The notes under the pieces: model-generated | The model's input: only the letters and a program-made list of their open reading frames with translations | What the model was told of the DNA's origin: nothing | Databases searched by the model: none | Position numbers and translations under genes: made by a program | Shown: positions 1 through 6,238 of the stretch, piece after piece | Layout of the letters: each line of letters opens with the position of its first letter | How positions within the stretch are numbered: the first letter of the stretch is position 1 | Assembly (NCBI GenBank): GCA_904419835.1 | Contig: CAJFTA010000084.1 | Coordinates: 1 to 10,173, forward strand | DNA: 10,173 bases | Source of the DNA: an uncultured Pseudoflavonifractor sp. | Lineage (GTDB): Bacteria; Bacillota; Clostridia; Oscillospirales; Oscillospiraceae | Direction of reading: 5' to 3'

Positions 1-1
1 G

Positions 2-61
2 GTTTTGCCCTTCGGCCAAAACGCTTGTACGGCGCAGATGCGCCGCCCCGCTTTGCGGGGC
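2..61. repeat. Cluster of three small hairpins 3' of mnmG
   Basis: Three short inverted repeats lie in a row between the window edge and the mnmG stop codon. They are a bulged GTTTTG/CAAAAC hairpin (2-22), GGCGC/GCGCC with loop AGAT (31-44), and a perfect 7-bp GCCCCGC/GCGGGGC with loop TTT (45-61). Read on the minus strand they directly follow mnmG. They may stop transcription or protect the mRNA 3' end, but no clean U-run follows the GC-rich stem. They resemble the other compound palindromes in this window. No rsmG or other gene is visible here, although the window ends too soon to exclude one. Confidence 0.5.
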
Positions 62-69
62 CCCCGGCG

Positions 70-1935
70 TCAGCCCCGTTCCAGCGCAATCATTAAGGCG
101 GCAATATCTGCGGGGCTGACGCCGGAGATGCGGCTGGCCTGGCCCAGGTTCAGGGGCCGGATATCCGAGAGCTTCTGCCGGGCCTCCAGCCGCAGGCCCT
201 GGAGGGACTGGTAGTCCAAATCCGGGGGCAGGGGGCGGCTCTCCAGGCGGCGCATCTCCTCCACCTGCCGCTGCTGCCGCTCGATGTACCCCCGGTACTT
301 CAAGTCAATCTCCACTGCCTCGGTGACGGCGGCGGGCAGGTCGGGCCGGGCCGGGTCCAGGGAAGCCAGGTCGGCGTAGGTCATCCGGGGGCGTCGGAGC
401 AGGTCGGCCAGCCGGGCCCCGTTGGGGGCGGGGGGCTCCCCCTTATCGGCCAGCAGGCCGTCCAGGGCGGGGGAGGGGGACACGCCGGTCCGCTCCAGCC
501 GGGCGCACTCCCGGTCCACGGCGGCGTACTTGTCCAGCATGGCCTGGTACCGCCCCTCGCTCACCAGCCCCACCGCATGGCCCACTCCGGTGAGGCGGCG
601 GTCGGCGTTGTCCTGGCGGCAGAGGAGCCGGTACTCGGTGCGGGAGGTCATCATCCGGTAGGGCTCCCCGGTGCCCTTGGTCACCAGGTCGTCGATGAGC
701 ACGCCGATGTACCCCTGGTCCCGGCCGATGACCATGGGCGGGCGGCCCAGCAGCTTGAGGGCCGCGTTGATGCCCGCCGCCAGGCCCTGGGCGGCGGCCT
801 CCTCATAGCCGGAGGAGCCGTTGAACTGGCCCGCGCCGTACAGGCCGGGGATGTGCTTGCACTCCAGGGTGGGGAGGAGCTCTGTGGGGTCCACGCAGTC
901 GTACTCGATGGCGTAGGCCGGGCGGGTCATCTCGGCCCCCTCCAGGCCGGGGATGGTGTGGAGCATCTCCACCTGCACCTCCTCGGGCAGGGAGGAGGAC
1001 AAGCCCTGGATGTACAGCTCCTCAGTGTCCAGGCCCATGGGCTCGATGAAGAGCTGGTGCCGCTCCTTTTCGGGGAAGCGGACGATTTTGGTCTCAATGG
1101 AGGGGCAGTACCGGGGCCCCACCCCCTCGATGGTGCCGTCGTACAGGGGGGAGCGGTCCAGGTTGGCCCGGATGACCGCGTGGGTGGCGGCGTTGGTGTA
1201 GGTCAGATGGCACACGGCCCTGTTCTCCGGGGGCCGGGCCGTCTCAAAGGAGAAGGGCTGGGCGTCCGGGTCCCCGGGCTGGAGCTCCATTTTGGAGAAG
1301 TCCACGCTCCGCCGGTGGACCCGGGGGGGCGTGCCCGTCTTGAAGCGGCGGATGGACAGTCCCAGGGATTTGAGGCAGCCGGTGAGGGGCAGGGCGGCGG
1401 CAAGGCCGTCGGGCCCCGAGTCCCGCACCACGTCGCCCACAATGGTGCGGCCCCCCAGGAAGGTGCCGGTGCACACCACCGCCGCCTTCACCGCGTACAC
1501 CGCCCCGGTGGCGGTGACCACGGCGGACACAGCCCCGTGCTCCGTGCGGATTTCCACCACCTCGGCCTGCTTGACCCACAGGTTTTCCTGCATCTCCAGG
1601 GTGTGTTTCATCACCTTCTGGTATGCCCGCCGGTCGGCCTGGGCACGCAGGGACCACACCGCAGGGCCCTTTCCTTTATTGAGGATGCGGTACTGGATGC
1701 AGGCGGCATCGGCGGCCCGGCCCATCTCGCCCCCCAGGGCGTCGATCTCCCGCACCAGGTGGCCCTTGCCCGTGCCGCCGATGGCCGGGTTGCAGGGCAT
1801 GTTGCCCACCGCGTCCAGGTTCACGGTGAAGCACACCGTCCGCAGCCCCAGCCGGGCGGCGGCCAGCGCCGCCTCAATGCCCGCGTGGCCCGCGCCGATG
1901 ACCGCGATATCAAAGGTTCCCGCAGAATATTCCAT
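70..1935 (-). CDS. mnmG: tRNA uridine-5-carboxymethylaminomethyl(34) synthesis enzyme MnmG (GidA)
   Basis: FAD-dependent partner of the GTPase MnmE. Together they install the carboxymethylaminomethyl group (or its aminomethyl form) at C5 of wobble uridine 34 in tRNAs reading split codon boxes. The 621-residue product matches the family length. Visible features are the N-terminal FAD-binding GAGHAG loop (residues 14-19), the CNPAIGG motif with C48, the KGPAV segment (89-93), the GTPPRV motif (201-206), the conserved cysteine C277 in YCPSIE, the GAGQFNG segment (368-373) and the helical C-terminal tRNA/MnmE-binding region ending near ALMIALERG. A longer in-frame start at 1998 exists, but the ATG at 1935 sits just before the Rossmann strand and behind a purine-rich AAAAGAGAG stretch, so it is preferred. 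Usual partners mnmE and rsmG are not seen beside it here. Copy A of a dispersed repeat ends about 55 bp upstream. The gene looks intact. Confidence 0.96.
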   Translation of the reverse strand: MEYSAGTFDIAVIGAGHAGIEAALAAARLGLRTVCFTVNLDAVGNMPCNPAIGGTGKGHLVREIDALGGEMGRAADAACIQYRILNKGKGPAVWSLRAQADRRAYQKVMKHTLEMQENLWVKQAEVVEIRTEHGAVSAVVTATGAVYAVKAAVVCTGTFLGGRTIVGDVVRDSGPDGLAAALPLTGCLKSLGLSIRRFKTGTPPRVHRRSVDFSKMELQPGDPDAQPFSFETARPPENRAVCHLTYTNAATHAVIRANLDRSPLYDGTIEGVGPRYCPSIETKIVRFPEKERHQLFIEPMGLDTEELYIQGLSSSLPEEVQVEMLHTIPGLEGAEMTRPAYAIEYDCVDPTELLPTLECKHIPGLYGAGQFNGSSGYEEAAAQGLAAGINAALKLLGRPPMVIGRDQGYIGVLIDDLVTKGTGEPYRMMTSRTEYRLLCRQDNADRRLTGVGHAVGLVSEGRYQAMLDKYAAVDRECARLERTGVSPSPALDGLLADKGEPPAPNGARLADLLRRPRMTYADLASLDPARPDLPAAVTEAVEIDLKYRGYIERQQRQVEEMRRLESRPLPPDLDYQSLQGLRLEARQKLSDIRPLNLGQASRISGVSPADIAALMIALERG

Positions 1936-1989
1936 GGCTATGCTCTCTTTTCTCTGTATAATGTGGGTAAGATGCTTCCGCAGGGCCCC

Positions 1990-2265
1990 GTGCGGCATTG
2001 AGAACGGTCATTGAATTGCATCTGCCCACAAGTTTGAGTGGGTAACGCTGCTCGGGCAGAAGAGAAGCGGCACGCAGGCACCGAACCGGCAAGCAGCTGC
2101 TTTCAGATTTGGCGGCTTCTTGAATTTTACCGCCGCCGCACGCGTCCTTGAAAGGGGTCCGGGGAAACGGGGGCATAAGGCTTTGTAAAAGCCGCCTGCC
2201 CCTGTGTCCCCGGCGGCTTTTGGGTACTTTTCGCCGGTGAAAAGTACCCCGCCGGAGGCCGTTCT
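1990..2265 (-). repeat. Dispersed ~276-bp repeat, copy A
   Basis: The reverse complement of this interval aligns along its whole length with 7781-8060 (copy B). Shared blocks in the same order are: AGAACGGCCTCC at the outer end; an 11-bp hairpin (2222-2249); CCCGTTTCCCC; ACGCGT followed by GCGGCGGT; CTGAAAG; a 15-nt block at 2081-2095; a 21-nt identical block at 2040-2060; and TCTCAATGCCGCAC at 1990-2003. On the minus strand the element starts a few bases after the phosphoesterase stop codon and ends about 55 bp before mnmG. No protein-coding frame is convincing in it. It could be a non-autonomous mobile element or a conserved structured RNA; the sequence alone does not decide. Confidence 0.8.
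2187..2221 (-). terminator. Terminator-like hairpin after the metallophosphoesterase
   Basis: Perfect 10-bp inverted repeat, AAAAGCCGCC at 2187-2196 and GGCGGCTTTT at 2212-2221, with a 15-nt loop. On the minus strand it lies about 50 bp after the phosphoesterase stop and its 3' arm ends in TTTT, as in an intrinsic terminator. It abuts a second perfect hairpin (2222-2249). Because the arms are A4/T4 flanked, it could work in either direction. It lies inside repeat copy A, and copy B lacks an equivalent stem at this place. Confidence 0.6.
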
Positions 2266-2267
2266 TC

Positions 2268-3131
2268 TCACGCCCCCGCCTTCAGCACAATCACCGGCAG
2301 GTGGGGCCGGTTGAACAGCCGGAAGGAGATGCCCCCGTTGCCCAGGCCCCGGGACACCATCAGGGTGCCGCCCCCGTCCAGGGGGTAGAGCCCTGCGGTG
2401 TGGGTGGGGAAGAAGCGGCGGCGGGTGTTGTCCACCAGCCCGTCGGTAAAGGGCAGGCGGATGAGCCCGCCGTGGACGTGGCCGCACAGGGTCAGGTCAA
2501 AGCCGCACTGGCCGTACACCTGGTAGTACTCGTTCCGGTGGGCCAGCAGGAGCACATAGGGGTCCCCCAGGGCGGCGTGAATCTCACCGGAGAGCTCCTC
2601 CGGGGTCTTCTGGTCATAGGGGCCGTTGGGGTCGTCGATGCCCGCCAGGACGATGGTGTCCCCGCCCCGTTCCAGCTTCAGGTACTCGTTGGACAGCACC
2701 GTCACGCCGTACTCCTCCATCAGGCTCTTCACCGTTGCCGCCTCCCGGATGGCCCACTCGTGGTTGCCGGTGACATAAAAGGTGGGGGCGATGGCGGCCA
2801 GCCCCCGGGCCAGGGGCTCCAGAATCCCCATCTGGTCCGGGTCGTCAATCACGTCGCCGGTGATGGCGATGAGATCGGGCTCCAGCTCCGCCGTCTTTTC
2901 CAGCAGAATATGGTTGTCCTCCCCGAACTCCTTGCCGTGGAGGTCGGAGATCTGTACGATGCGGTAGCCGTCAAACCCCGCCGGCAGGCGGTCCGAGGCG
3001 GCGGTGATGGTCTCGGTCTGAATCCGGTTCTGCTGGTCGTAAAAGAACAGTCCCCCCGCCAGGAGCACCAGCGCCAGCACCAGAAGGAGCCGGAGCCCCC
3101 TGCGTCCGGGACGGGATTTCCGTTTTGCCAT
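2268..3131 (-). CDS. Membrane-anchored calcineurin-like metallophosphoesterase (YkuE-like)
   Basis: Predicted two-metal phosphoesterase held at the membrane with its catalytic domain outside. The 287-residue protein begins with a basic stretch (KRKSRPGRR) and one hydrophobic segment (about 14-31), a signal anchor. The metal-binding motifs of the family follow in order: SDLHG (D63, H65), GDVID (D93), GNHEW (N123, H124), LLAHRN (H198) and GHVHGG (H218, H220). The arrangement and length fit the family of B. subtilis YkuE, a wall-associated metallophosphoesterase. The substrate cannot be read from the sequence. The ATG at 3131 has a good ribosome site (GGAGG, 8 nt upstream). The gene diverges from the M23 endopeptidase and has its own candidate promoter. 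Its stop codon is almost directly followed by repeat copy A. Confidence 0.9.
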   Translation of the reverse strand: MAKRKSRPGRRGLRLLLVLALVLLAGGLFFYDQQNRIQTETITAASDRLPAGFDGYRIVQISDLHGKEFGEDNHILLEKTAELEPDLIAITGDVIDDPDQMGILEPLARGLAAIAPTFYVTGNHEWAIREAATVKSLMEEYGVTVLSNEYLKLERGGDTIVLAGIDDPNGPYDQKTPEELSGEIHAALGDPYVLLLAHRNEYYQVYGQCGFDLTLCGHVHGGLIRLPFTDGLVDNTRRRFFPTHTAGLYPLDGGGTLMVSRGLGNGGISFRLFNRPHLPVIVLKAGA

Positions 3132-3180
3132 AGGATGCCTCCAGTTGAAAAATGGACGGGCGGCGCCGCCTTAACGATAC

Positions 3181-3210
3181 AGTATACCACGCCGCCCGCC
3201 TCCGGCGCAA
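3181..3210 (-). promoter_or_regulatory. Candidate sigma-A promoter of the metallophosphoesterase
   Basis: On the minus strand, TTGCGC (3210-3205) is separated by 18 bp from TATACT (3186-3181). This would start transcription near 3175 and give a leader of about 43 nt before the ATG at 3131. The leader contains a short GC-rich inverted repeat (GGCGGCGCCGCC). The -10 is good and the -35 moderate. Confidence 0.55.
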
Positions 3211-3357
3211 GAAAAGCCGCCCGAACCCCGCCGCCCACCGGGAGGACTGAGCGGTTTCCTTAAAGTTTTCCCCCTCTTTTTTCAGCTTTCATCCCCGCCC
3301 CGCCGCTTCCAAAGGAAAAATCTCCTCTTTTCGACCTCTTTCAAGGTAAAAAAAATA

Positions 3358-3386
3358 TTGACGCGGAGGCAAAAAGCGTGTATGAT
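3358..3386 (+). promoter_or_regulatory. Sigma-A promoter of the M23 endopeptidase
   Basis: TTGACG (3358-3363), a 17-bp spacer and TATGAT (3381-3386) form a near-consensus housekeeping promoter in an AT-rich island within GC-rich DNA. Transcription should start near 3393. This leaves a 5' leader of about 110 nt before the ATG at 3503. Confidence 0.8.
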
Positions 3387-3392
3387 ACCGTT

Positions 3393-3409
3393 TGTAACCA
3401 GTTTGTAAT
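3393..3409 (+). promoter_or_regulatory. WalR (YycF)-like operator
   Basis: TGTAAC (3393-3398), five bases, then TGTAAT (3404-3409). This fits exactly the direct-repeat consensus TGTWAH-N5-TGTWAH known for the essential response regulator WalR of low-GC Gram-positives, which controls cell-wall hydrolase genes. A third half-site TGTAAT stands at 3425-3430, 21 bp further on and so close to the same helical face. The box sits at the predicted transcription start, a position more suited to repression than activation. Binding in this organism is an inference. Confidence 0.5.
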
Positions 3410-3502
3410 CATTTCATTCCGTTCTGTAATTTCCAGCGCCCCCGCTGTGTTGCAGACGGATTCTTATTTTGACTTTTTACCTTTCTAAGGAGGTCCTCTC
3501 CG

Positions 3503-5029
3503 ATGGATGAGATCTTACACTCCCATGGCCGCCAGGCTTTGCCCGACGCCATTCCCGCCGAAGAGACGGCGGGCGGCGCCCGGGAGGGCGCCCGGGAACA
3601 GGGACGCCGCCCTCTGCTGGACGCCCTGATCACCGCCGGGCGGAAGGTGGGCGCTGTGCTCCACCGGGCGGATGCCGCCGTGGCGGGACGCAAGGCGGTG
3701 GGGCCCCTGGCCTTCCTGCTGGCCGCCGGCGTCATCGGCACAGCCCTGGTGGTGGGCACCGTGTACACCCCCAGCTATGTGGTGAGCGTGGACGGCGCCA
3801 CCCTGGGCGTGGTCACCGAGCCGGAGGTGTTTGAGGCCGCCATGGACCGGGTGGAGGCCCGGGCCTCCGACATTCTGGGGTATGACTACACCCTGGACAA
3901 CGCCGTCACCTACGAGTTCGCCCTCACCGAGAAGGACAAGCTGTCCAACGTGGGCGACTTTGAGACCTACCTCTTCGACCAGATCGGCGAGGTGATGAAG
4001 AGCTACGTGCTCAAGGTCAACGGGGAATTTATCGGCGCGGCTGAGGACGAGGCCGCCCTCACCGCCATGCTGGACGCCATCAAGGCCCCCTATGTCAACG
4101 AGAACACCACCTCCGCCGAGTTTGTGGAGTCCGTGTCCATCAGCCGGCAGTACACCCCCTCCGACGTGGAACAGGACCTGTCCGTGATGGAGGCCCGCCT
4201 GACTGAGAACACCAACGGCCAGACCACCTATGAGGTCCAGAGCGGCGATACCTTCATGCAGATCGCCTACGACAACGACATGTCTCTGTCCGAGCTGGAG
4301 GCCCTCAACCCCGATGTGGACATCAACAATATCTATATCGGCCAGATTCTCAACGTACGGGAGGTCATCCCCTTCCTGTCCGTCCAGACCACCGAGACCA
4401 TCACCTATCAGGAGCCCATCGCCAGCCCGGTGGAAGAGGTGCAGGACGACTCCATGTACCAGGGCGAGACCAAGGTGCTGGACCCCGGCAGCGAGGGCCT
4501 GGCGGAGGTCACCGCCGACGTGACCTACGTCAACGGCAACGAGCGCGAGCGCACCGTCACCAATACCGTCACCCTCACCGAGCCCACCACCAAGGTCATC
4601 GCGGTGGGCACCAAGGAGCGGCCCAGCTGGCTGCCCAACGGCTACTTTATCTGGCCGGTGTACGGCAACATCACCTCTTACTTCGGCTACCGCTATATCT
4701 TCGGCAGCTACAGCTACCACTCCGGCATCGACATCGCCGCCCCCTACGGCACCGGCATCCAGGCCGCCGACGGCGGCACCGTCATCTGGTCGGGCACCGG
4801 CACCGGCAGCAACTGGAGCTACGGCAAGTACGTCATCATCGACCACGGCAACGGCTATCAGACCTATTACGCCCACTGCTCCAGCCTGCTGGTCAACGTG
4901 GGAGACAAGGTCTATCAGGGCCAGACCATCGCCCGGGTGGGCTCCACCGGCCGCTCCACCGGAAACCACTGCCACTTCCAGGTGAAGATCAACGGCACCA
5001 CCGTCAACCCCCTGTCCTACCTGCCCTGA
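3503..5029 (+). CDS. Membrane-anchored M23 peptidoglycan endopeptidase with LysM and G5 domains
   Basis: Predicted zinc endopeptidase that cuts peptide cross-links of the cell wall, anchored at the outer face of the membrane. The 508-residue order is: a cytoplasmic Ala/Arg-rich tail (1-64); one membrane helix (about 66-88); a pair of similar segments starting YVVSVDG (92) and YVLKVNG (168); a LysM peptidoglycan-binding motif (about 241-286, with VQSGDTFMQIA and NIYIGQILNV); a G5-type domain (about 288-370); and a C-terminal M23 (LytM/lysostaphin-type) domain (about 383-505). Zinc and catalytic residues are present: H406 and D410 in HSGID, H458 in YYAH, H489 and H491 in HCHF. The domain therefore looks active. 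AAGGAGG at 3487-3493, 9 nt before the ATG, supports the start. The gene is monocistronic: its own promoter, a WalR-like box and a strong terminator bracket it. Confidence 0.94.
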   Translation: MDEILHSHGRQALPDAIPAEETAGGAREGAREQGRRPLLDALITAGRKVGAVLHRADAAVAGRKAVGPLAFLLAAGVIGTALVVGTVYTPSYVVSVDGATLGVVTEPEVFEAAMDRVEARASDILGYDYTLDNAVTYEFALTEKDKLSNVGDFETYLFDQIGEVMKSYVLKVNGEFIGAAEDEAALTAMLDAIKAPYVNENTTSAEFVESVSISRQYTPSDVEQDLSVMEARLTENTNGQTTYEVQSGDTFMQIAYDNDMSLSELEALNPDVDINNIYIGQILNVREVIPFLSVQTTETITYQEPIASPVEEVQDDSMYQGETKVLDPGSEGLAEVTADVTYVNGNERERTVTNTVTLTEPTTKVIAVGTKERPSWLPNGYFIWPVYGNITSYFGYRYIFGSYSYHSGIDIAAPYGTGIQAADGGTVIWSGTGTGSNWSYGKYVIIDHGNGYQTYYAHCSSLLVNVGDKVYQGQTIARVGSTGRSTGNHCHFQVKINGTTVNPLSYLP

Positions 5030-5042
5030 CACAACGTCCATG

Positions 5043-5078
5043 CCGCCCCCGCGCCATCCCGGCGCGGGGGCGGTTTTG
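5043..5078 (+). terminator. Intrinsic terminator of the M23 gene
   Basis: A perfect 13-bp GC-rich stem (5043-5055 with 5061-5073, loop ATCCC) is followed by TTTTGCTTT. It begins 13 bp after the stop codon. The stem is closely repeated at 5290-5322. Confidence 0.9.
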
Positions 5079-5081
5079 CTT

Positions 5082-5280
5082 TCGAAAAAGGCGCTTTGCG
5101 CCTTTTTCGAGGAAGTCCCCATGGCGGGAGGGGCTGGATTTTTGACAAAACTCTCGCCCCGTCCGCCATGAGAAGTGTCATTTCCCAGGCACATGTCCCG
5201 GGAAATGACGGATTTTGATTTGATTCCCGGGGCTGCGGCCCCGGGAACTCTGCGAGGCCTCCTTTCCCGGGAGGCTTTTT
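5082..5280. repeat. Intergenic palindrome cluster
   Basis: About 200 bp almost wholly made of inverted repeats. They are: a perfect 13-bp TCGAAAAAGGCGC stem with loop TTT (5082-5110); CATGGCGG/CCGCCATG (5120-5127 with 5163-5170) enclosing GGGGC/GCCCC; a 10-bp GTCATTTCCC/GGGAAATGAC stem (5177-5209); a 10-bp TTCCCGGGGC/GCCCCGGGAA stem (5224-5247); and GCCTCC/GGAGGC followed by five T (5257-5280). No coding frame or promoter is convincing. The last hairpin would terminate plus-strand transcripts. This may be a nest of short dispersed palindromic units, or an unrecognised structured RNA ending at 5280. Confidence 0.65.
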
Positions 5281-5289
5281 CACGAACTG

Positions 5290-5330
5290 ACCGCCTCCGC
5301 GCCCCAACGGCGCGGGGGCGGTTTCTTTTT
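5290..5330 (+). terminator. Second copy of the M23-gene terminator
   Basis: A 14-bp stem with one G-U pair (5290-5303 with 5309-5322, loop CCAAC) is followed by TTTCTTTTT. Its arms nearly duplicate those of the terminator at 5043-5073, so a palindrome-rich stretch is bracketed by two copies of one terminator. Confidence 0.8.
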
Positions 5331-5398
5331 GGAGCGGGGCCGGACCGGAAACGGGAACAACGGCGCTTCTCCAACGTCAAAAAAACAGAAAAAAACTC

Positions 5399-5427
5399 TT
5401 GATTTTTTCGAACATTTGTTGTATCCT
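5399..5427 (+). promoter_or_regulatory. Sigma-A promoter of the small membrane protein gene
   Basis: TTGATT (5399-5404), 17 bp, TATCCT (5422-5427). It sits in an AT-rich island straight after the terminator at 5290-5330. A LexA-like box fills the spacer and another overlaps the expected start site. A second TATCCT-TAT sequence recurs at 5514-5524, but without a convincing -35. Confidence 0.7.
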
Positions 5428-5446
5428 ATATTCGAACACCGGTTCC
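5409..5446 (+). promoter_or_regulatory. Two LexA (DinR)-like operator boxes
   Basis: Box 1 CGAACATTTGTTGT (5409-5422) lies between -35 and -10. Box 2 CGAACACCGGTTCC (5433-5446) covers the likely start site. Both keep the GAAC-N4-GTT core of the Gram-positive SOS box (consensus CGAACRNRYGTTYC). Box 2 is a perfect GAAC/GTTC dyad and matches 12 of 14 consensus positions; box 1 is weaker (11 of 14). They are 24 bp apart. The placement would block RNA polymerase, as expected for an SOS-repressed promoter. Recognition by LexA is inferred. Confidence 0.6.
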
Positions 5447-5548
5447 ATAGCCGCAGGTCTTCCGCCTGCCTGGAGCCGCAATAAAAGTCCGTTTTATAGG
5501 ACGCACTTTGTGCTATCCTGTATACATCAAAAGCCGGGAGGGACCGCC

Positions 5549-5929
5549 ATGGAGACCATCTATTACAACCTGGACGCACGGCGTCTGACCGTATACGGCA
5601 TGGCCAGCGGGGAGGCCGCCCCCGCGCCCAGAGACATGCTTTTCCTCCGCGCCCGGCCTCAGACCCCCCAGCAGGAGGGAAGGGTTCTGGACTTTGACGC
5701 CTGCCGCCGGGCTCTGACAGGGGAGGAGGCGCCCTTTGCCGCGCCGGACGCCGTTATGGAAGGGGCGCAGGAGGACCATTCCGCCGTGGAGGACCGGAGC
5801 GCCTCCTCCGGGAAGGGGAACCGCGCCCGCCGCCCCCGGCGGCTGCACCTGGCCCTGGACGCCGCCGCCTCCCTGGCGGTGATGGTGATGGCGGCGGTGG
5901 TGGTGAGCCAGTTCCTCGGGCTGCTGTGA
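5549..5929 (+). CDS. Small tail-anchored membrane protein, possibly SOS-controlled, function unknown
   Basis: I do not recognise the family. The product is 126 residues: a soluble N-terminal part starting METIYYNLDARRLTVYG, an acidic and low-complexity middle (about 60-86), a basic patch (GKGNRARRPRRLH, about 88-100), and one hydrophobic helix that runs to the C-terminus (about 101-126). This predicts an N-in protein anchored by its tail. GGGAGGG at 5536-5542, 6 nt before the ATG, fixes the start; an upstream in-frame TTG at 5399 would lie in the promoter and is rejected. The promoter has two LexA-like boxes. Small single-helix membrane proteins under LexA in other bacteria (YneA, SidA, DidA) block cell division. 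That role is only a hypothesis here, as no sequence similarity to them was seen. Confidence 0.75.
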   Translation: METIYYNLDARRLTVYGMASGEAAPAPRDMLFLRARPQTPQQEGRVLDFDACRRALTGEEAPFAAPDAVMEGAQEDHSAVEDRSASSGKGNRARRPRRLHLALDAAASLAVMVMAAVVVSQFLGLL

Positions 5930-5970
5930 GGGCGAAAAGCGGATTTTTTGCTCCATTTTTCCCGCCGTCC

Positions 5971-5999
5971 TTGACGCAACCGGGTTTTGGTGATACAAT
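5971..5999 (+). promoter_or_regulatory. Sigma-A promoter of the glyQS T-box transcript
   Basis: TTGACG (5971-5976), a 17-bp spacer and TACAAT (5994-5999) form a near-consensus promoter. It begins 41 bp after the preceding stop codon. Transcription should begin near 6006, just before T-box Stem I. Confidence 0.85.
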
Positions 6000-6005
6000 G
6001 TCCGG

Positions 6006-6238
6006 CAGAAACAGGCTTTGACCGGGAGGAGTACGCGGAGACCCGGACCTGAGAGAGGCGCCGGACGGTGAGAGGCGCCCGAAGGTCCCGCGGAAGGCGC
6101 CCGCAAGCCGCGGGGAGGAAATGCCCCGCCGGTCCCCCGCCGTTACCGGGCTGGAGTGCGGAGCGGCTATGCTCCGAATTCAGGTGGCACCACGGACATC
6201 CTGTTCGCCCTGAGCCGAAACGGCTCAGGGCGTTTTTT
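6006..6238 (+). promoter_or_regulatory. Glycine T-box riboswitch (tRNA-sensing leader)
   Basis: This leader reads the charging state of tRNA-Gly and lets transcription continue when uncharged tRNA is bound. Stem I: GGCTT (6014-6018) pairs AAGCC (6105-6109); the AGTA motif is at 6030-6033; CGCGG (6034-6038) pairs CCGCG (6088-6092); the distal arm carries AGAGAG and GGTGAGA between GGCGCC arms (6057-6079). Opposite AGTA, GAA is followed by GGC at 6096-6098, the specifier for glycine. Further stems are GCGGGG/CCCCGC (6110-6129) and CGGAGC/GCTCCG (6159-6176). The T-box AGGTGGCACCACGG is at 6182-6195, with CAGG (6181-6184) pairing CCTG (6200-6203) as antiterminator. A terminator follows. Oddly, the UGGN position is C rather than the A expected for tRNA-Gly with U73. 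Confidence 0.93.
6206..6238 (+). terminator. T-box regulated terminator
   Basis: A perfect 12-bp stem (6206-6217 with 6221-6232, loop AAA) is followed by six T. It is the default OFF structure of the T-box leader. It competes with the antiterminator, whose 3' arm lies just upstream (6200-6203). Confidence 0.92.

Noticed and set aside
1957..1962. TATAAT on the plus strand upstream of mnmG
   Set aside because: No -35 at a suitable distance and no plus-strand gene downstream. On the minus strand the same bases give only a -10-like ATTATA without a good -35.
577..2001. 474-codon plus-strand open frame opposite mnmG
   Set aside because: Antisense shadow of a well-recognised gene in GC-rich DNA. 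It has no family features and no ribosome site.
1910..2487. Small minus-strand open frames across the phosphoesterase-mnmG gap
   Set aside because: They run through repeat copy A and its hairpins, with no ribosome site or protein-like composition.
3515..5380. 621-codon minus-strand open frame opposite the M23 gene
   Set aside because: Low-complexity Gly/Val/Leu-rich shadow that runs through two terminators. The plus-strand gene has clear domains and a ribosome site.
5399..5548. TTG-initiated N-terminal extension of the small membrane protein
   Set aside because: It would start inside the -35 element, and the GGGAGGG site places the start at 5549.
5930..5960. Possible terminator after the small membrane protein gene (GCGAAAA..TTTTTTGC)
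   Set aside because: The stem is weak, made of A-T pairs with a G-T pair. Too poor to list as a terminator.
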